From Amborella trichopoda (taxonomy: Eukaryota; Streptophyta; Magnoliopsida; Amborellales; Amborellaceae), in the NCBI RefSeq assembly GCF_000471905.2, contig NW_006499810.1:3610896-3674895 (forward strand): a stretch of DNA of 64,000 nt, written 5' to 3'. The stretch's first letter is position 1. Each line of letters starts with the position of its first letter. A model generated the notes under the pieces. The model worked only from the letters and a program-made list of their open reading frames with translations, was not told the origin of the DNA and ran no database searches. Both the position numbers and the translations under genes were made by a program. Shown piece after piece: positions 10,338 to 21,369 of the stretch.

Positions 10338-11864
10338 TGTTTATGATGAAAATCAGACAGATCTTCCAATGAAGATCTTTTGGATTTTGACACCTTAAAC
10401 TGATAAAAATGATGTGGTAGAAAAAGTAGGACAAATCAAATTCAGATATGAGGACAAATCAAATTCAGATATCCGGGCTGGATGGCTCGGGACCCTCGAG
10501 CTTTTGAGGGCTCGCCAGTATCAGAATCAGTGTCCTCTTTGCCTCTCTTTTTCAGAAGTTGACCAGAACATCTCTGGTTTAAAAGGGTTGTTTTTCCCTA
10601 GAGATTACTGAAAATGGTCATTTTTGGACCTATTGTTTGAACGTATTTTCAGCACCTTGGTCCCTGATAGGAAGCAAGTCAATAAAGCCTACAAAACAAT
10701 GAAAATTCCCGATAGTGTCAGAATGGCCCCAAAATTGGTCAAGATCTTCATCAGTACTTCAAAATACCACCTACCAAGCTTTATCGTGATCAGACATGTC
10801 TAAGGCAATGAACACAAAGAAACAATTTTAGCGAAATTGGTCTCTAGCACCTTGCAATGGACCCTGTAACTAGAGCCATCCCTTTGGTACATCAAACAGC
10901 TGTGGGACCACCGCCATTAGTTCTGACATGGTCGAAAACCGCTGCACACTATTCCTATGTGGCCTCACTCGATCAAAACAAGACAAGGTGGCTGTTTTGA
11001 AAGTCACGGGCAGTCACTTTTAGGGCTTATAACTCACTCATTCCAAGTTGGATCGCTCCCAAATTTGGTGAGCATGTTCGTCTCATCAAGATGAGCAATT
11101 CGATATGTGGTACGTCCCGTGATGACGCCCGAGCAGAGAGAAAAACTAAATGAAAGTCACTAATCAGTGAAGGAAGTAGCAAAAAATTCAACAGCAGCAC
11201 GCCTCGTTCGAGCAGCCACATCACGATGCTTCCATACCCGATCGGAACTAAACTAATTGTATTATGTGCATGAGGTTCGAGGCTATCTCTGATCCGAACC
11301 TCGCGTACGATAAACGGTTGGATTTCACACATGAAGAAGTCAAAATTTCTTTAAATTCTGGTTGTTGGATTTCAAGGTTTTGGTAAAAAACTCACGAAGA
11401 CAAAATCTTCATCCGGACACGAAATCAAGCTACGTTTGTTGAAACATGGTTATGATGACATACTCAATGTGATTCAATGAAGCAATCACCAAGAAATATC
11501 AAGGAACGAGCACACAATCGATCCGAAGTTTTCAAGATTCATCCAAAATTCAAGTCTCATGATCATGGCTCAAAAACATGATTCATAGCTCGAAGTTGGT
11601 ATCAAAATGATCGTAATGCCGAGCCCTATAAGAAAACAATAATGTTTTGATCAAACGGGCATAAAACAACCCCGGGTCAGCAATAGAAGATCACGCAAGT
11701 TCTTGGGCAGCAGCAGGGACTGTTATGAAATTCCACACATTGTTAGGCAGGGGCAAAACAGTCCTTTTGTACCAATTTTTAGAATTTCTTTAAATTCAAT
11801 TAAATTATAATTATCTTCAATTCTAGCTAGTTTTTTGGCATACACCCATGTTTTAGCCCAACTC

Positions 11865-11872
11865 TATATAAA
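11865..11872 (+). promoter_or_regulatory. TATA box of the solo LTR
   Basis: TATATAAA, followed about 55 bases later by AATAAA. The equivalent place in the B and C LTRs carries the same pairing, which marks the U3/R boundary region. Confidence 0.65.
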
Positions 11873-12004
11873 CATGCAAAGCTAAATTGTAAAGACCCTT
11901 CAATTCATTTCTCATTGATTCAATAAAATTTCCATTCTTACTGAAGTCCTTGAGTACGTCTTGGAGAGAGAGAGAAGAGAGAAGAAAATGGCTGGTACCC
12001 TTTG

Positions 12005-12125
12005 AGCAGGTAACTTTCTCTCTCCTCCCCTCTTTCTCGTCTCTATCTCTTTCTCTTCTTTATCTCTTTCTCTCTCCTCCCCTCTTTCTCATCTTTATCT
12101 CTTTCTCTCTCTCCTTCTCTTCTGT
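12005..12125 (+). repeat. CT-rich tract of the solo LTR
   Basis: A polypyrimidine tract of CTCTTT and CTCCTC words directly downstream of the TATA/AATAAA zone. Corresponding tracts lie in the B LTRs. Confidence 0.8.
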
Positions 12126-12880
12126 TGCAGTCAGTGAAGCCTAGCACCAGTTGGATTTCTCTCTCTCCTTCTCTTCTGAAGCCAGTAGGAGAACCTTGCG
12201 TCGGTTGGATTTCTCTCTCTATTCTTCTGTTGCAGTCGGCGAAGCCTAACACCGATTGGATTTTTCTCTCTCTTTCTCTTCTGTTGCAATCGACGAAGCC
12301 TAGCACCAGTTGGATTTCTCTCTCCTTCTCTTCTGTTGCAGTCGACGAAGCCTAACGTTAGCTGGATTTCTCTCTCTCCTCTTCTATTGAAATCGATGAA
12401 GCCTATCACCGGTTGGATTTCTCTCTCTCCTTTTCTGTCACAGTCCGTGAAGCCTAACGTTGGCTCGATCTCTTTCTCTCTCTCTCTTGCTTCTCTTCTA
12501 TCAAAACCGGTGCAAGCCTAGCATCGACTGGGTCTCTCCTTTTATCTTCTCTTAATAGTCAGCGAAGCCTAGCACCAACTGTGTTTTCTCTCTCTTCTCT
12601 TGACAGTCGACGAAGCCTAGCATCGACTGCATTTTCTCTCTCTTCTTTTGGCACAGCCGACAACGCCTAGCGCTGACTGCATTTTCTCTATTTTCTTCTG
12701 ATACAGTTGGTGAAGCCTAGCACCGACTGCATTTTCTCTCTCTTCTTCAGGCACAGTCGATGAAGCCTAGTGTCGATTGTGTCTCCTCTCTCCTCTTCTC
12801 TATACAACATAGTGGGTGAAGCCTAGCACCAACTGTATTTTCTCTCTCTTCCTTCTAACACAGCCAGTAATGCCTAATAT
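12126..12880 (+). repeat. Hairpin minisatellite of the solo LTR, about 12-14 copies
   Basis: Units of about 50-60 bp read CAGTCGGTGAAGCCTAGCAC, then CGACTGCATTTTCTCTCTCT. Each unit can fold: CAGTCGG or CAGTCGA pairs with CCGACTG or TCGACTG around an AAGCCTA-containing loop. Arms change together in some units (TCGG with CCGA, TCGA with TCGA). Open frames through the array in several phases are by-products of the repeat. Confidence 0.85.
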
Positions 12881-13726
12881 CGACTGCACCTTCCTTCCCC
12901 CTCTCTCTTTTATTCTCCCTCCTTTCATACTCTTCTCTTCCTTTCTTCTCCCTCCCTCCTTCTATTCCCTTCTTCTCTTACTTCATTTATTATTCTTTCC
13001 TCATAACCATCATTCTGTTACTCTTTCATTTGACTAAGAGGGATTGAGGTTAACCTCTCATGGTAGTCCAGTTGTCTAGCCGTAATGTTGTTGTACCAGA
13101 ATTATTTCGCCTGCTTTATTGCCACGACAGACTAACCATCATGCCTAACTAGTTGGTATTGGTAATGATGTCTAGCAGTAATTCTGTAAGCCGGTCTTTG
13201 TTACCGAGCCCATTTTACTACCACATTAGGCCAATTATTCATCAGCTCAGTCACCATTATGATCCTCCCGCTCAGTCGAATTCTTCTCTCCCTCGTCTTT
13301 CTTCTCTTATTTTTCTTTTTGAATGCACATGCTTGTGTACGTTCATCAAAGAGGAGAAGGGTGAGGTCTGACCCACCTGTCTTATAACCTTTGCCATATG
13401 TGTGTGATTATAGAAAACAAGAAGATTACAAGCCAAGGGAGGTGATTTCGAACCAGTTTTATTATTGGGGGCTTTTTTCGTGATCTAAGAGGGCGTCCAC
13501 GTGAGCCAGCCCGAGTAAGTCCCGAACCCACCTTAAATTCCTCTCTCACCGGTTGGTAACACTTGCCCTCGTTCTCGACTGAGGTTCCTAAGAGAGTGAT
13601 CTAAAAAACGTCCCGGGTCTTCCCTCGAAATCCGAGACGCATGTCGCCCTATCCTCAAAAGGATCCGGAGGGTGAGATCGAGGCACCTAACCACCTATCC
13701 TTTCATGGCTTTTTGGTTTCTTAAGC

Positions 13727-13756
13727 TTAGGGTTAGGGTTTTAGGGTTTTTCTTTG
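13727..13756 (-). promoter_or_regulatory. Telomere-like (telo-box) cluster in element A 3' LTR
   Basis: Plus strand TTAGGGTTAGGG then TTTTAGGGTTTTT, that is AAACCCTAAAACCCTAACC on the A strand. It lies about 80-110 bases downstream of A's TATA-like box, so inside the transcribed leader. The right LTR keeps it at 59857-59881. Confidence 0.65.
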
Positions 13757-13832
13757 TCTGAGCAAAGGGGCTAGGGTTTCAATCTTCTTCTCCTCCTCAG
13801 AAAAAGTCTCCACAACAGCCACAAATTTTTCA

Positions 13833-13840
13833 TTTTTATA
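13833..13840 (-). promoter_or_regulatory. TATA-like box of element A 3' LTR
   Basis: TATAAAAA on the minus strand. It is conserved at 59962-59969 in the right LTR, in the same context (GATTGCCAATC upstream). Confidence 0.6.
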
Positions 13841-14616
13841 GATTGGGAATCAACTCAAAGGGACAAATTTCCATCACCAACCAATTTCCAACCTTGAACT
13901 GCCTTTCTGGGGTCCCAGGTCAGGGCGACATTAGGTGTGTTGCCCAGCCAAAATTAGTCAAATTTAGGAAATTTGACCTAAAACAGTTGGGTGGACCTTT
14001 GGCATGCAAAAACTGCCATTTTGGCGCTGTCAGAGATGGGCGACACACAATATGCTGCCCAAGTCAAGATTTCTCGAAACCCGAAATTTCCAGTGCAAGG
14101 TAGATGTTGGGGCTGTCAAGTTGTTGCCTACCAAAAATCGTCGAATTTGTGTCTGTCTAGGCTGGGCGACACAAGGAGTGTAGCCCAGACCAGATTTGCC
14201 CAAAATGGGAAATTTCTGATCAGCACTGATCTTTGGGTTGCCCTGCCAAAAAATGAAGATTTCAGGTCAAACACGATTGGGCGACACATAGTGTGTCGCC
14301 CGGGTGACATTGGGTGTGTCCCCCAAGCCAAACTGACCAAAATTGGAACTTTTCAGTTCAAGTGTATAGTTTAGGCGTCTCAGAGAAAATTTGGGTAAAA
14401 TTAGTTATTTTTCTATTTTGGTGATTTTTTTTGGTAAAACAGGGCATCTGCAGGATTTTGGGTCAAAACAGGGTATCTGCAGGATTCTTGGTCGGTAGAA
14501 TGGTTCTGGGTCATAGGGTACACTGTGTGGACTATAGATTTGAGTTTATTAGGATAATGCGGTCCTAAGGGTTCAGGAAACATAGAATTTGCCAGATTTG
14601 AAATGGGGTGTCTACA

Positions 14617-14629
14617 GTTGCCCCTCTTT
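14617..14629 (-). other. Polypurine tract of element A
   Basis: The minus strand reads AAAGAGGGGCAAC immediately before the 3' LTR start TGTAGACACC. Position and composition are those of the second-strand primer site. Confidence 0.85.
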
Positions 14630-15326
14630 GGCACTCCCTGTTCTTCGAGGAACATGTGTGTGGCAAAGAAGTAGACATTTTGGCTTCCCTGTCCTTTGAG
14701 GGGCAGGTGAATGTCAAAGATAATGCAGACATTTTAATTTTCTTCCTAACGTCACGTGGTCAGAGGGCGCACCATCTAATCTCTCCAAGTCATTGCGCTC
14801 ACCAAGCTCACCCACCTAGGGCATTTTCCTTCTAGAGTTTTCGGCGTGAGATGTCGATGAGTTACACAAGCTTGAAACTCGAGTTGGATTTCTGGCCATG
14901 CTACTTAACTTCAAGGGGTTCACAGTTTGAAATTTTTTTTAACCCTGGCATCTTCTTTGATTTCTTTAGGGTTTCCTAAGGCTTTCTATAACAAAAGGCT
15001 TTCTATAGGAAGAGACTTGTCTGGCCGATTCCAAAGAGAGAGACGAGGTGCGGCAACACGATAATCATCATATACGGGTGTCCAAGATCCTTCGTATTTT
15101 AAAGTCTTTTTTAGAAATTTTGGAAACTGGGGAGAATTTTAAAATAGAACCCAGAGCTTGGACAAGTCACTATTTTAACAAAGAAATTAAAGTTTTTGAA
15201 AGCACGAGACATATAGTGAAAATTTTAAAAAGAGAAAGATAATTCGAAAAACAAGGTTGGTTAGCAGTTTTAACTCTTACAACCATAGAGCCTTCTAAGC
15301 AATTTAGCGTCATGCAACGATGGACC

Positions 15327-15688
15327 ATACACCCGACCCTTTTACGTCATACGGGGAGAGACGGAATACACCCGACCCTTTTACGTCATACGGGGCTAGA
15401 CGGAGTACACCTGACCTTTTAAGTCATCTGGGGTTAGATGTTACCTGCCTCGGCTCTTTTACGTTGCATGAGTTTGACGTTGAACTGGATACACCCAACC
15501 TTTTATGTCATACGTGGCTAGACGGAATACACCTGGCCCTTTTACATCTTACGGGGCTAGTCGGAATACACCCGACCTTTTACATAATACGGGGCTAGAT
15601 GTTACCTACATCGGCTCTTTTACGTCACATGAGTTTGACGTTTTTCCTATCTCGGCTCTTTTACGTTGCACGAGTTTGACGTTTTTTG
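15327..15688 (+). repeat. 39-bp tandem array, about nine copies
   Basis: Units of type ATACACCCGACCCTTTTACG then TCATACGGGGCTAGACGGA alternate with a second type, CTCGGCTCTTTTACGTTGCA then TGAGTTTGACGTT. Order is roughly three units of type 1, one of type 2, three of type 1, two of type 2, so a higher-order duplication is likely. It has no coding role. Confidence 0.85.
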
Positions 15689-15906
15689 AATGTGAATTTG
15701 GTTGGCAGTTTAGGCTCGTGCCACCGAGGAGTGTTTTCTTTTTTATTTTTTTATTTGTTAAAAATTGGCTGGCAGTTTAGGCTCATGCCACCGAAGAGCG
15801 TTTGAAAACTAAAAATGTTTGAAAATAGTAAAAAAAACGCATGATAAAACCGAACTTGATCCCTAGAAGACTCCAAAATTGAGCTGGAGCAATTTGGCAA
15901 AAACCT

Positions 15907-16350
15907 TTTTGGGTGACACTAGTGGTATCGCCTGGGCGGCATTGGTGATGTCACCCTTACAGGCTGGGTGACACTAGGCGTGCCTCCAATGGAATTTTTA
16001 TTTTTATTTTTTTATTATGTGTTTTGGCTGGGTGACACCAAGTGTGTCGCCCATAAATATTTTTTTTTATTATTAAGTATTCGCTGGGCGACACTAGGTG
16101 TGTCGCCCATAGAATTTTTTTTGTTTACTAAGTTCTCTGCTGGGCGACACTAGGTGTACATCCCATAGAAATTTTTTTTTTTTATTATTTTTTATTGTGT
16201 GTTTTGGCTGGGCGACACCAGGTTTGTCACCCATAATTGTTTTTTTTATTATGAAGTGTTTTGTTGGGCAACACAAGGTGTGTTGCCCATAGAATTTTTT
16301 TTTTCTTTTTTTTGTGTTCTGTTGTGCGACACCTGGTGTGTCGCCCATAG
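15907..16350 (+). repeat. Array of about eight hairpins, spaced about 60 bp
   Basis: Each unit has a 10-bp stem. At 16085-16109 the arms are TGGGCGACAC and GTGTCGCCCA with loop TAGGT. Units are separated by ATAGAA plus T-rich spacers. At 16265-16289 the arms are TGGGCAACAC and GTGTTGCCCA, changed in both arms so that pairing is kept. The same motif recurs in both LTRs of A and in its 5' leader (58805, 59190). Confidence 0.9.
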
Positions 16351-17729
16351 AAATTTTCTTTTCTTTTGTGTTTTTTTGGAAAATAAGTTGATCTTGTAAT
16401 CATTCACATTTTTAGTATTTTTTTTTTTTTTTGAAGTCCATTAGGACGGTAAAAATTTCGATCTCGAGACCAGAGTTGATTGCGTAAATGCATGTAATAA
16501 GCCCATTTTCAATGGATGAATAAAGTCGGAATTTTGAGATACCCAGAATTTTCTTTTCTATTCTGCTTGATGTTATGTGATCATGGAATCCTCTTTCTTA
16601 ATTTTCTCCTTGTCGATGCCCCTGTTGGGAGGTCTTTTTCAGCTTGCCCCTATTATGGGGAGTTTGAAATTTTTTTTTTTTTTCGTTGCCTCTGTTGGGG
16701 GGTCTTTATTCAACTTGTACGTGTGCAATTGATTCGTCGAAGTAGAGTGGGACACTTTCTTTGCACACACTTTTCGAACTGAATTTTTATAAACTCAATC
16801 GCCCTAGTTGTAGGATTGTTGTCCCAAAATTTCGGTTATCGGACTGTCATACGCACGGGGATGAGCTTGCCTAATTTTTCCTTAGGGGATCTAGCTGAGA
16901 GAGAGAATTCTCCCAAACTAGCCAATGTCATCATCGGTGAGGTTCACCCATCTCCGATATGTAGTAGTTGACAGTTATACTTATACAACCAAGGAGTGCC
17001 TGACTAGTTTCAGGCCTTCATAACAGGCATAGGAAGTTGGCTTCGAGAACAAGGCCAAATCGACTAACAGTTTAACCTCTTGTAGTGATGAAGGAAGTCC
17101 CCTAAAAGGGTTTTGGAAATAGATGGTTTTAACGATCAAATTGAAAAGGCATTTTAAAAAATGGACATGCCTTACAGTTTTGCCACCTATGGCTCCTTTG
17201 GTGGTCATTTTCTTTACTATGTTTTACCCGAAGATGATGAAAGGATTTCCTTGTGGGATCGTGAGAACTCAAAAGTCTCGAAGTTGTCCTTTTACCATTG
17301 GAGCTTTCATCGTTTGCTTCATAGGTCTATGAAGATTTCTCTAGATTCTTGTTGGGCTTCCATCTTGAAGAAGTCTCAACGTTCTTCTAGGGTTCGTCAA
17401 AGTCACTTCATTTTCCATTCATGTTACCCTCCCACATCTTTTTGAGTTGGCTATGTTGGGAACCTGCAAGGTTTAGGACGAGTCTTCGTACTCAGGGTTG
17501 CATTTGCAGTATTGTTGGAACTTGCAAGTACTTGTTTATACTTGAGGGTTTTGCTTGTGCAATACTGTTGTAACTCGCAGGTACTTGTTTGTACTTGAGG
17601 TCTTGAATAAGAGATTTTTTTATTCTTTTCTCTTTACCTGTGACGCCTTTTCAGGTTTTCACCATGCTTTTGAGCCCGTTAAGGGTAGTATTCTCTATGA
17701 CACATCGCATTCATGGGGTTGTGAGTTCG

Positions 17730-18800
17730 TACCCCTCCTAATTTTTTATCTTGTAAGAATTTCCTGCGAGCACTTGGGTAACCACGAATGGCCCCTCCCA
17801 ATTAGGTTTGAACTTGCCTAAAGGGTGTGGAGTTGTAGGAGTGTGGAAGATTTTCTTTAGTACCATGTCCCCTTCTCTGAATTTTGGAGGAACAAATTTT
17901 CTTTGGTATGCCCTCTCAATTCTACATTGGTAAGCAACAATATTTTGTGTTGCTCGCAGTCGTCTTTCATCCAAAGTAACGAGGGCAGCGATTCGTACTT
18001 CGATGTTTTGTTCTTCATCTGAAGTTTTGTGAATAAGCACTCGGAGTGGCGGTATCTCAACTTCAATAGGTAGCACTGCTTCCGTACCATCCACTAATGA
18101 GTATGGGGTCATGCTAGTAGGAGTCTTCTCAGTTGTTCGGTAGGCCCAGAGTGCGTCATTTAGCTTTTTGTGCCAATCTCTGCCAGCTTATATTATTCTT
18201 TCTATAACCCTGAGGAGTCCTTTGTTCGTGGCCTCTACTTGCCCATTTTCTTGAGGTTAGTAAGGTGTGGAGAATTTTTGCGTTATCTTGACCTTTTTGC
18301 ATACCTTAGTGACCTTTTCATTTTTTAAGTTGGATCCATTGTCAATAATGATTGACTCGAGAAAACCAAATCTGAATACAATGTTGTTCTTTATGAAACG
18401 AGCAACATATTGTCCCTCAATTTTGACAAATGATGGGGGCTTCCACCCATTTTTTGAAGTACTATGTAGCCGTTAATATAAAATGGTGGCTGTTTGAGGC
18501 TTTTGGTGAGGTCATTCTAATGATAACAAGACCCCACATGGCAAAGGGCCATACGGGCGGTGTTGCATTGGGTGGTACGACTGGTGCATGGATGAAGTCT
18601 CCATAAAGTTGACATTTAAGACACCTCTTAACGAACTTCCAACAATCTTCAGCCATAGTGGTCCAGTAATAGCCTTGGCGCCTGATTTTTTGAGCTATCC
18701 CCAAAATGACCTTCTTCATTGAGTAACTCTGTCAGTACTTAGTCAATTTCTAACTGATCGAGACATTGTAGAATGATGTTATCAAAGGACTTCTTGAACA
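17730..18800 (-). pseudogene. Element A integrase
   Basis: Integrase joins the DNA copy to the host chromosome. An HHCC zinc-binding region lies at 18620-18730 (GYYWTTMAEDCWKFVKRCLK) but is frameshifted at its N-side. In the core, the first catalytic Asp is replaced by Val (WGLVIIRMTSP), the second is present (SIIIDNGSN) and the Glu is present (NGQVEATNKG). The C-terminal domain (17738-18112) is open from TPYSLVDGTEAVLPIEVEI to the SH3-like block GDMVLKKI and WEGPFVVTQVLAGNSYKIKN. There is no chromodomain. Stops occur near 18240 and 18480. Confidence 0.88.
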
Positions 18801-19181
18801 GGAGATCACCTCTTACTAAGAATCCAATAAAAAACCTTTGAAGGGCTTCTTTACCCTTTTTAGTGGCTCCTTTGGGGTATAAACTATCTTTCAGCAGGGA
18901 CAGAATATAATGGAACTATGGTTTTTCCTTAACTAGCGCATCTAAAGCCACAAAAGACATTTCCCCATTGTTCTCATTTTCTTCCCCATTGTTCTCATTT
19001 TCTTACTCTATTTCTTTTTCGATCCTTGGTGAGTAAGGGTCATGTTTGTTCCTGATGTAGAGTGACAACATGGTGATTTATGAAGGAATATCAACCATTG
19101 AAGCAAGGGTCACAAGGGTGTCGACGAACAGATTATTTCCCCTAGTTACGTGTTGAAAGGTGATTTTCTTAAAATAAGGGA

Positions 19182-19899
19182 TCATCTTTTCCAGCTTTTT
19201 TGATAGGGTTTGAGCTTTTCTTTTTTCACCTTCCAAATCCCTGAAACTTGGTTTATGACGAGTAAGGAGTCACCAATCACTGGTATTTGCTGGATTTTCA
19301 TTCCCATAGCGTTCTCGAGCCCGGCTATCAAGGCTTCATATTCAGCAATGTTATTGGTACATGAGAAATTCAATCTGATGGCTGTTGGCATTAAAATATT
19401 CTCGGGTGAGCATAATATGATATCTACACTTGACCCATATTCATTCCTTGCACGGTCGAAGTATAGTTCCCAAATTGAGTCCTTAATTGTGAAGAGTTTC
19501 TCATCAGGGAGATCCATGTTGATGGGAGTGTTATTCTGCAGTGCGTGTTCAGCCAAGTGGTTAGAAATGACTTGTCCTTTGCTCGATTTTTGAGTGACAT
19601 ATTCGATCTCGAACTCGCTAAAAAACATTCTCCACTTCGCTAAACATCCGTTAAGGACTGGTCTTTCCAATAGGTACTTGAGTGGGTCAATTTTTGAGAT
19701 GAAATTGACCGTATGAGATAAGACATAGTGTCTTAACTTCTGCATGGTCCACACAAGCATCAAGCAATGCTTCTCCACATCCGTGTATCTTGTCTCGTAA
19801 TCCATGGTCATCGTATTATCTTAACATTGCTCGCATGGTCTTGTCTTTCACAGATATGTATAGGACTAGGGGTTTGTCTGGTCTAGGAGGACTAAGGAT
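19182..19899 (-). pseudogene. Element A RT C-terminal connection and RNase H
   Basis: RNase H removes the RNA of RNA/DNA hybrids during reverse transcription. The long open part (19182-19811) holds the RT-linked block (YTDVEKHCLMLVWTMQKLRH, IDPLKYLLERPVL) and then the RNase H domain. Three core acidic positions are visible and intact: YFDRARN, NNIAEYEALIAGLE and VIGDSLLVINQ. Upstream of 19811 the frame continues through the words RPDKPLVLYISV to the border of element B at 19900. It resumes on the other side of B at 39303. Confidence 0.9.
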
Positions 19900-19904
19900 G
19901 GGAG
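19900..19904. repeat. Target-site duplication of element B (GGGAG), left copy
   Basis: GGGAG precedes the 5' LTR of B, and the perfect partner is at 39299-39303 after its 3' LTR. Confidence 0.92.
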
Positions 19905-21215
19905 TGCTTCAACACATTTTTCAGCACCTTGGGTCCCCGATGTGGAATAAAAGTGAAGCCGGTCAATAAAGCCTTGACATTCAATGGATTTCCCGATAGT
20001 TTCAGAATTGCCCCAGCACGGGTCAGAATTTTCCTAAGCACTCCAAAAGGCCACTTGCCAAGTTTCATCGTAATTCGACATACCTAAGGTAGCGCGGACA
20101 AAGAAACAATTTCGAAAAGGTTAGCCTCTAGCACCCTGAAATGGATCCCGTAACTAGGACTCTATTTTTAGTGTGTTAAACCTATGGGACCACCGCCATT
20201 GGATTTGGCACGGTCGAAAACCTCTAAAGGTCAATTTTCAGCTTAAACAGACGCTCCACGATAAAGTTATGGGTGAAACATTAAAAAGGGATAGGCCGCA
20301 TTCTATTCCCGTGTAGCCTCTCTACACCAATCTCCATTAAAGGAGACTGGTGAGCATAATCATGATAGCAATTTTGAAGACTTGTACATCACTCATAATG
20401 AGTCGGATCGCACTCATATTTTGTGAGTGTGTTTGTCTTGTTAAGACGAGCGTTTTGATATGTGGCACGACTCATGATGATGCCCGAGCAGGGAGAAAAA
20501 CTAGAGAGAAGTTGGCGATTCGTGAAGACAATTGTTAAATATTCAGCAGCAGCATGCCTCGCTCGAGCAGCCATATCACGGCGCTCGCGTAGCCGATCGA
20601 TACGAAACCAATTACATTATGTACGTAAGGTCCGAGACTATGCCCGGTCCAATACCGTGTATAATGAACAGTTGGATTTGGCACATGAAGGCATCATAGT
20701 TGTTGTAGGGTCCAGCCGTCAGATTTTCAGATTCCGACAAAAAACTCAAGACAACGAAATCTTTGTTCGGACATGAAATCGAGCTGCGTTTGTTGCAACG
20801 TGATCGTGACAGCATGTTCGGTGCAATTCAGCAAATAAATCAAGAAACATATTAAGAAAAAAGCACACTATCGATCAAAAGTTTTCAAGATCTATACAAA
20901 TTTCACGTCACATGATCATGGCCTAAAAATTGGATCCATGACTCGAAAATGGTATCAAATCGATCGTCATGCCGAGCTCGATAAGAAACCAATCATCTTT
21001 CGACTAAACAGATGCCGAAGCAACCTCGAATCATTTATGGAAGATCACGTATGTTCTAGGGCAACAATAAGGATTGTTTTGGAATTTCATGTATTGTTGG
21101 GCAGGGGCAAAATAGCTCTTCTACACTCATTTTTAGATTTTATTTTAATTTAATTAAATTGTAATTATCATCAACTAGGCTAGATTTTAGGCACCCACTC
21201 ATGTTTGGGCCCAAT

Positions 21216-21225
21216 TATATAAATA
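21216..21225 (+). promoter_or_regulatory. TATA box of element B 5' LTR
   Basis: TATATAAATA, matched by TATAAATA at 36731-36738 in the 3' LTR. Confidence 0.65.
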
Positions 21226-21369
21226 CATGCTAAACCTAATTGTTAAGGGACCTCTCATTTTTCAATCTCATGAATAAAATTTGGGAGTTTTCACATTGAA
21301 ATTGTGGGCATGTCTTTGAGCGAGAAAGAGGAGAGAGAAGAAAAATTCTAGTACCTTTTAATGAAGGTA

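Larger units (their letters stand above)
10634..13693 (+). mobile_element. Solo LTR of an Ogre/Tat-like element
   Basis: Starts TGTTTGAACGTATTTTCAGC and ends GAGATCGAGGCACCTAACCA, the same ends as the LTRs of B and C. It is flanked by a perfect CCTAT duplication (10629-10633 and 13694-13698). The uninterrupted sequence survives in the right LTR of A at about 59820-59835, which shows the empty site directly. Inside are U3, a TATA box at 11865, a polyadenylation word AATAAA near 11923, a CT-rich tract and a hairpin minisatellite. No internal region is present, so it arose by recombination between the two LTRs of a former full element. Confidence 0.92.
10338..14616 (-). repeat. Element A 3' LTR, interrupted by a solo LTR
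   Basis: Two pieces, 10338-10633 and 13699-14616, match the right LTR (59387-60790) in order. The outer end reads TGTAGACACCCCATTT on the minus strand at 14616, and the inner end reads ...CATAAACA at 10338. This copy is about 190 bp shorter than the right one because of a deletion around 10460. There it instead carries a tandem duplication of about 23 bp (GGACAAATCAAATTCAGATAT). Confidence 0.9.
14630..17730 (-). other. Element A 3' untranslated region
   Basis: About 3 kb between integrase and polypurine tract with no credible coding sequence. It contains a 39-bp tandem array (15327-15688), a duplicated GGCAGTTTAGGCTC block (15705-15800), a hairpin array (15907-16350), T-rich runs and a pair of related GTTGGGRGGTCTTTWTTCA blocks (16623 and 16694). 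Short open frames here run through the repeats. Confidence 0.75.

Noticed and set aside
12043..12521. Arg/Glu-rich minus-strand frames in the solo LTR
   Set aside because: Complement of CT runs; no coding signal.
15327..15688. CRISPR-like array
   Set aside because: Repeat and spacer are not separable, units touch each other, and this is a plant genome; it is an ordinary tandem repeat.
16094..16399. Small proteins predicted from the hairpin array
   Set aside because: They translate the GGGCGACAC hairpin units and T-rich spacers on both strands.
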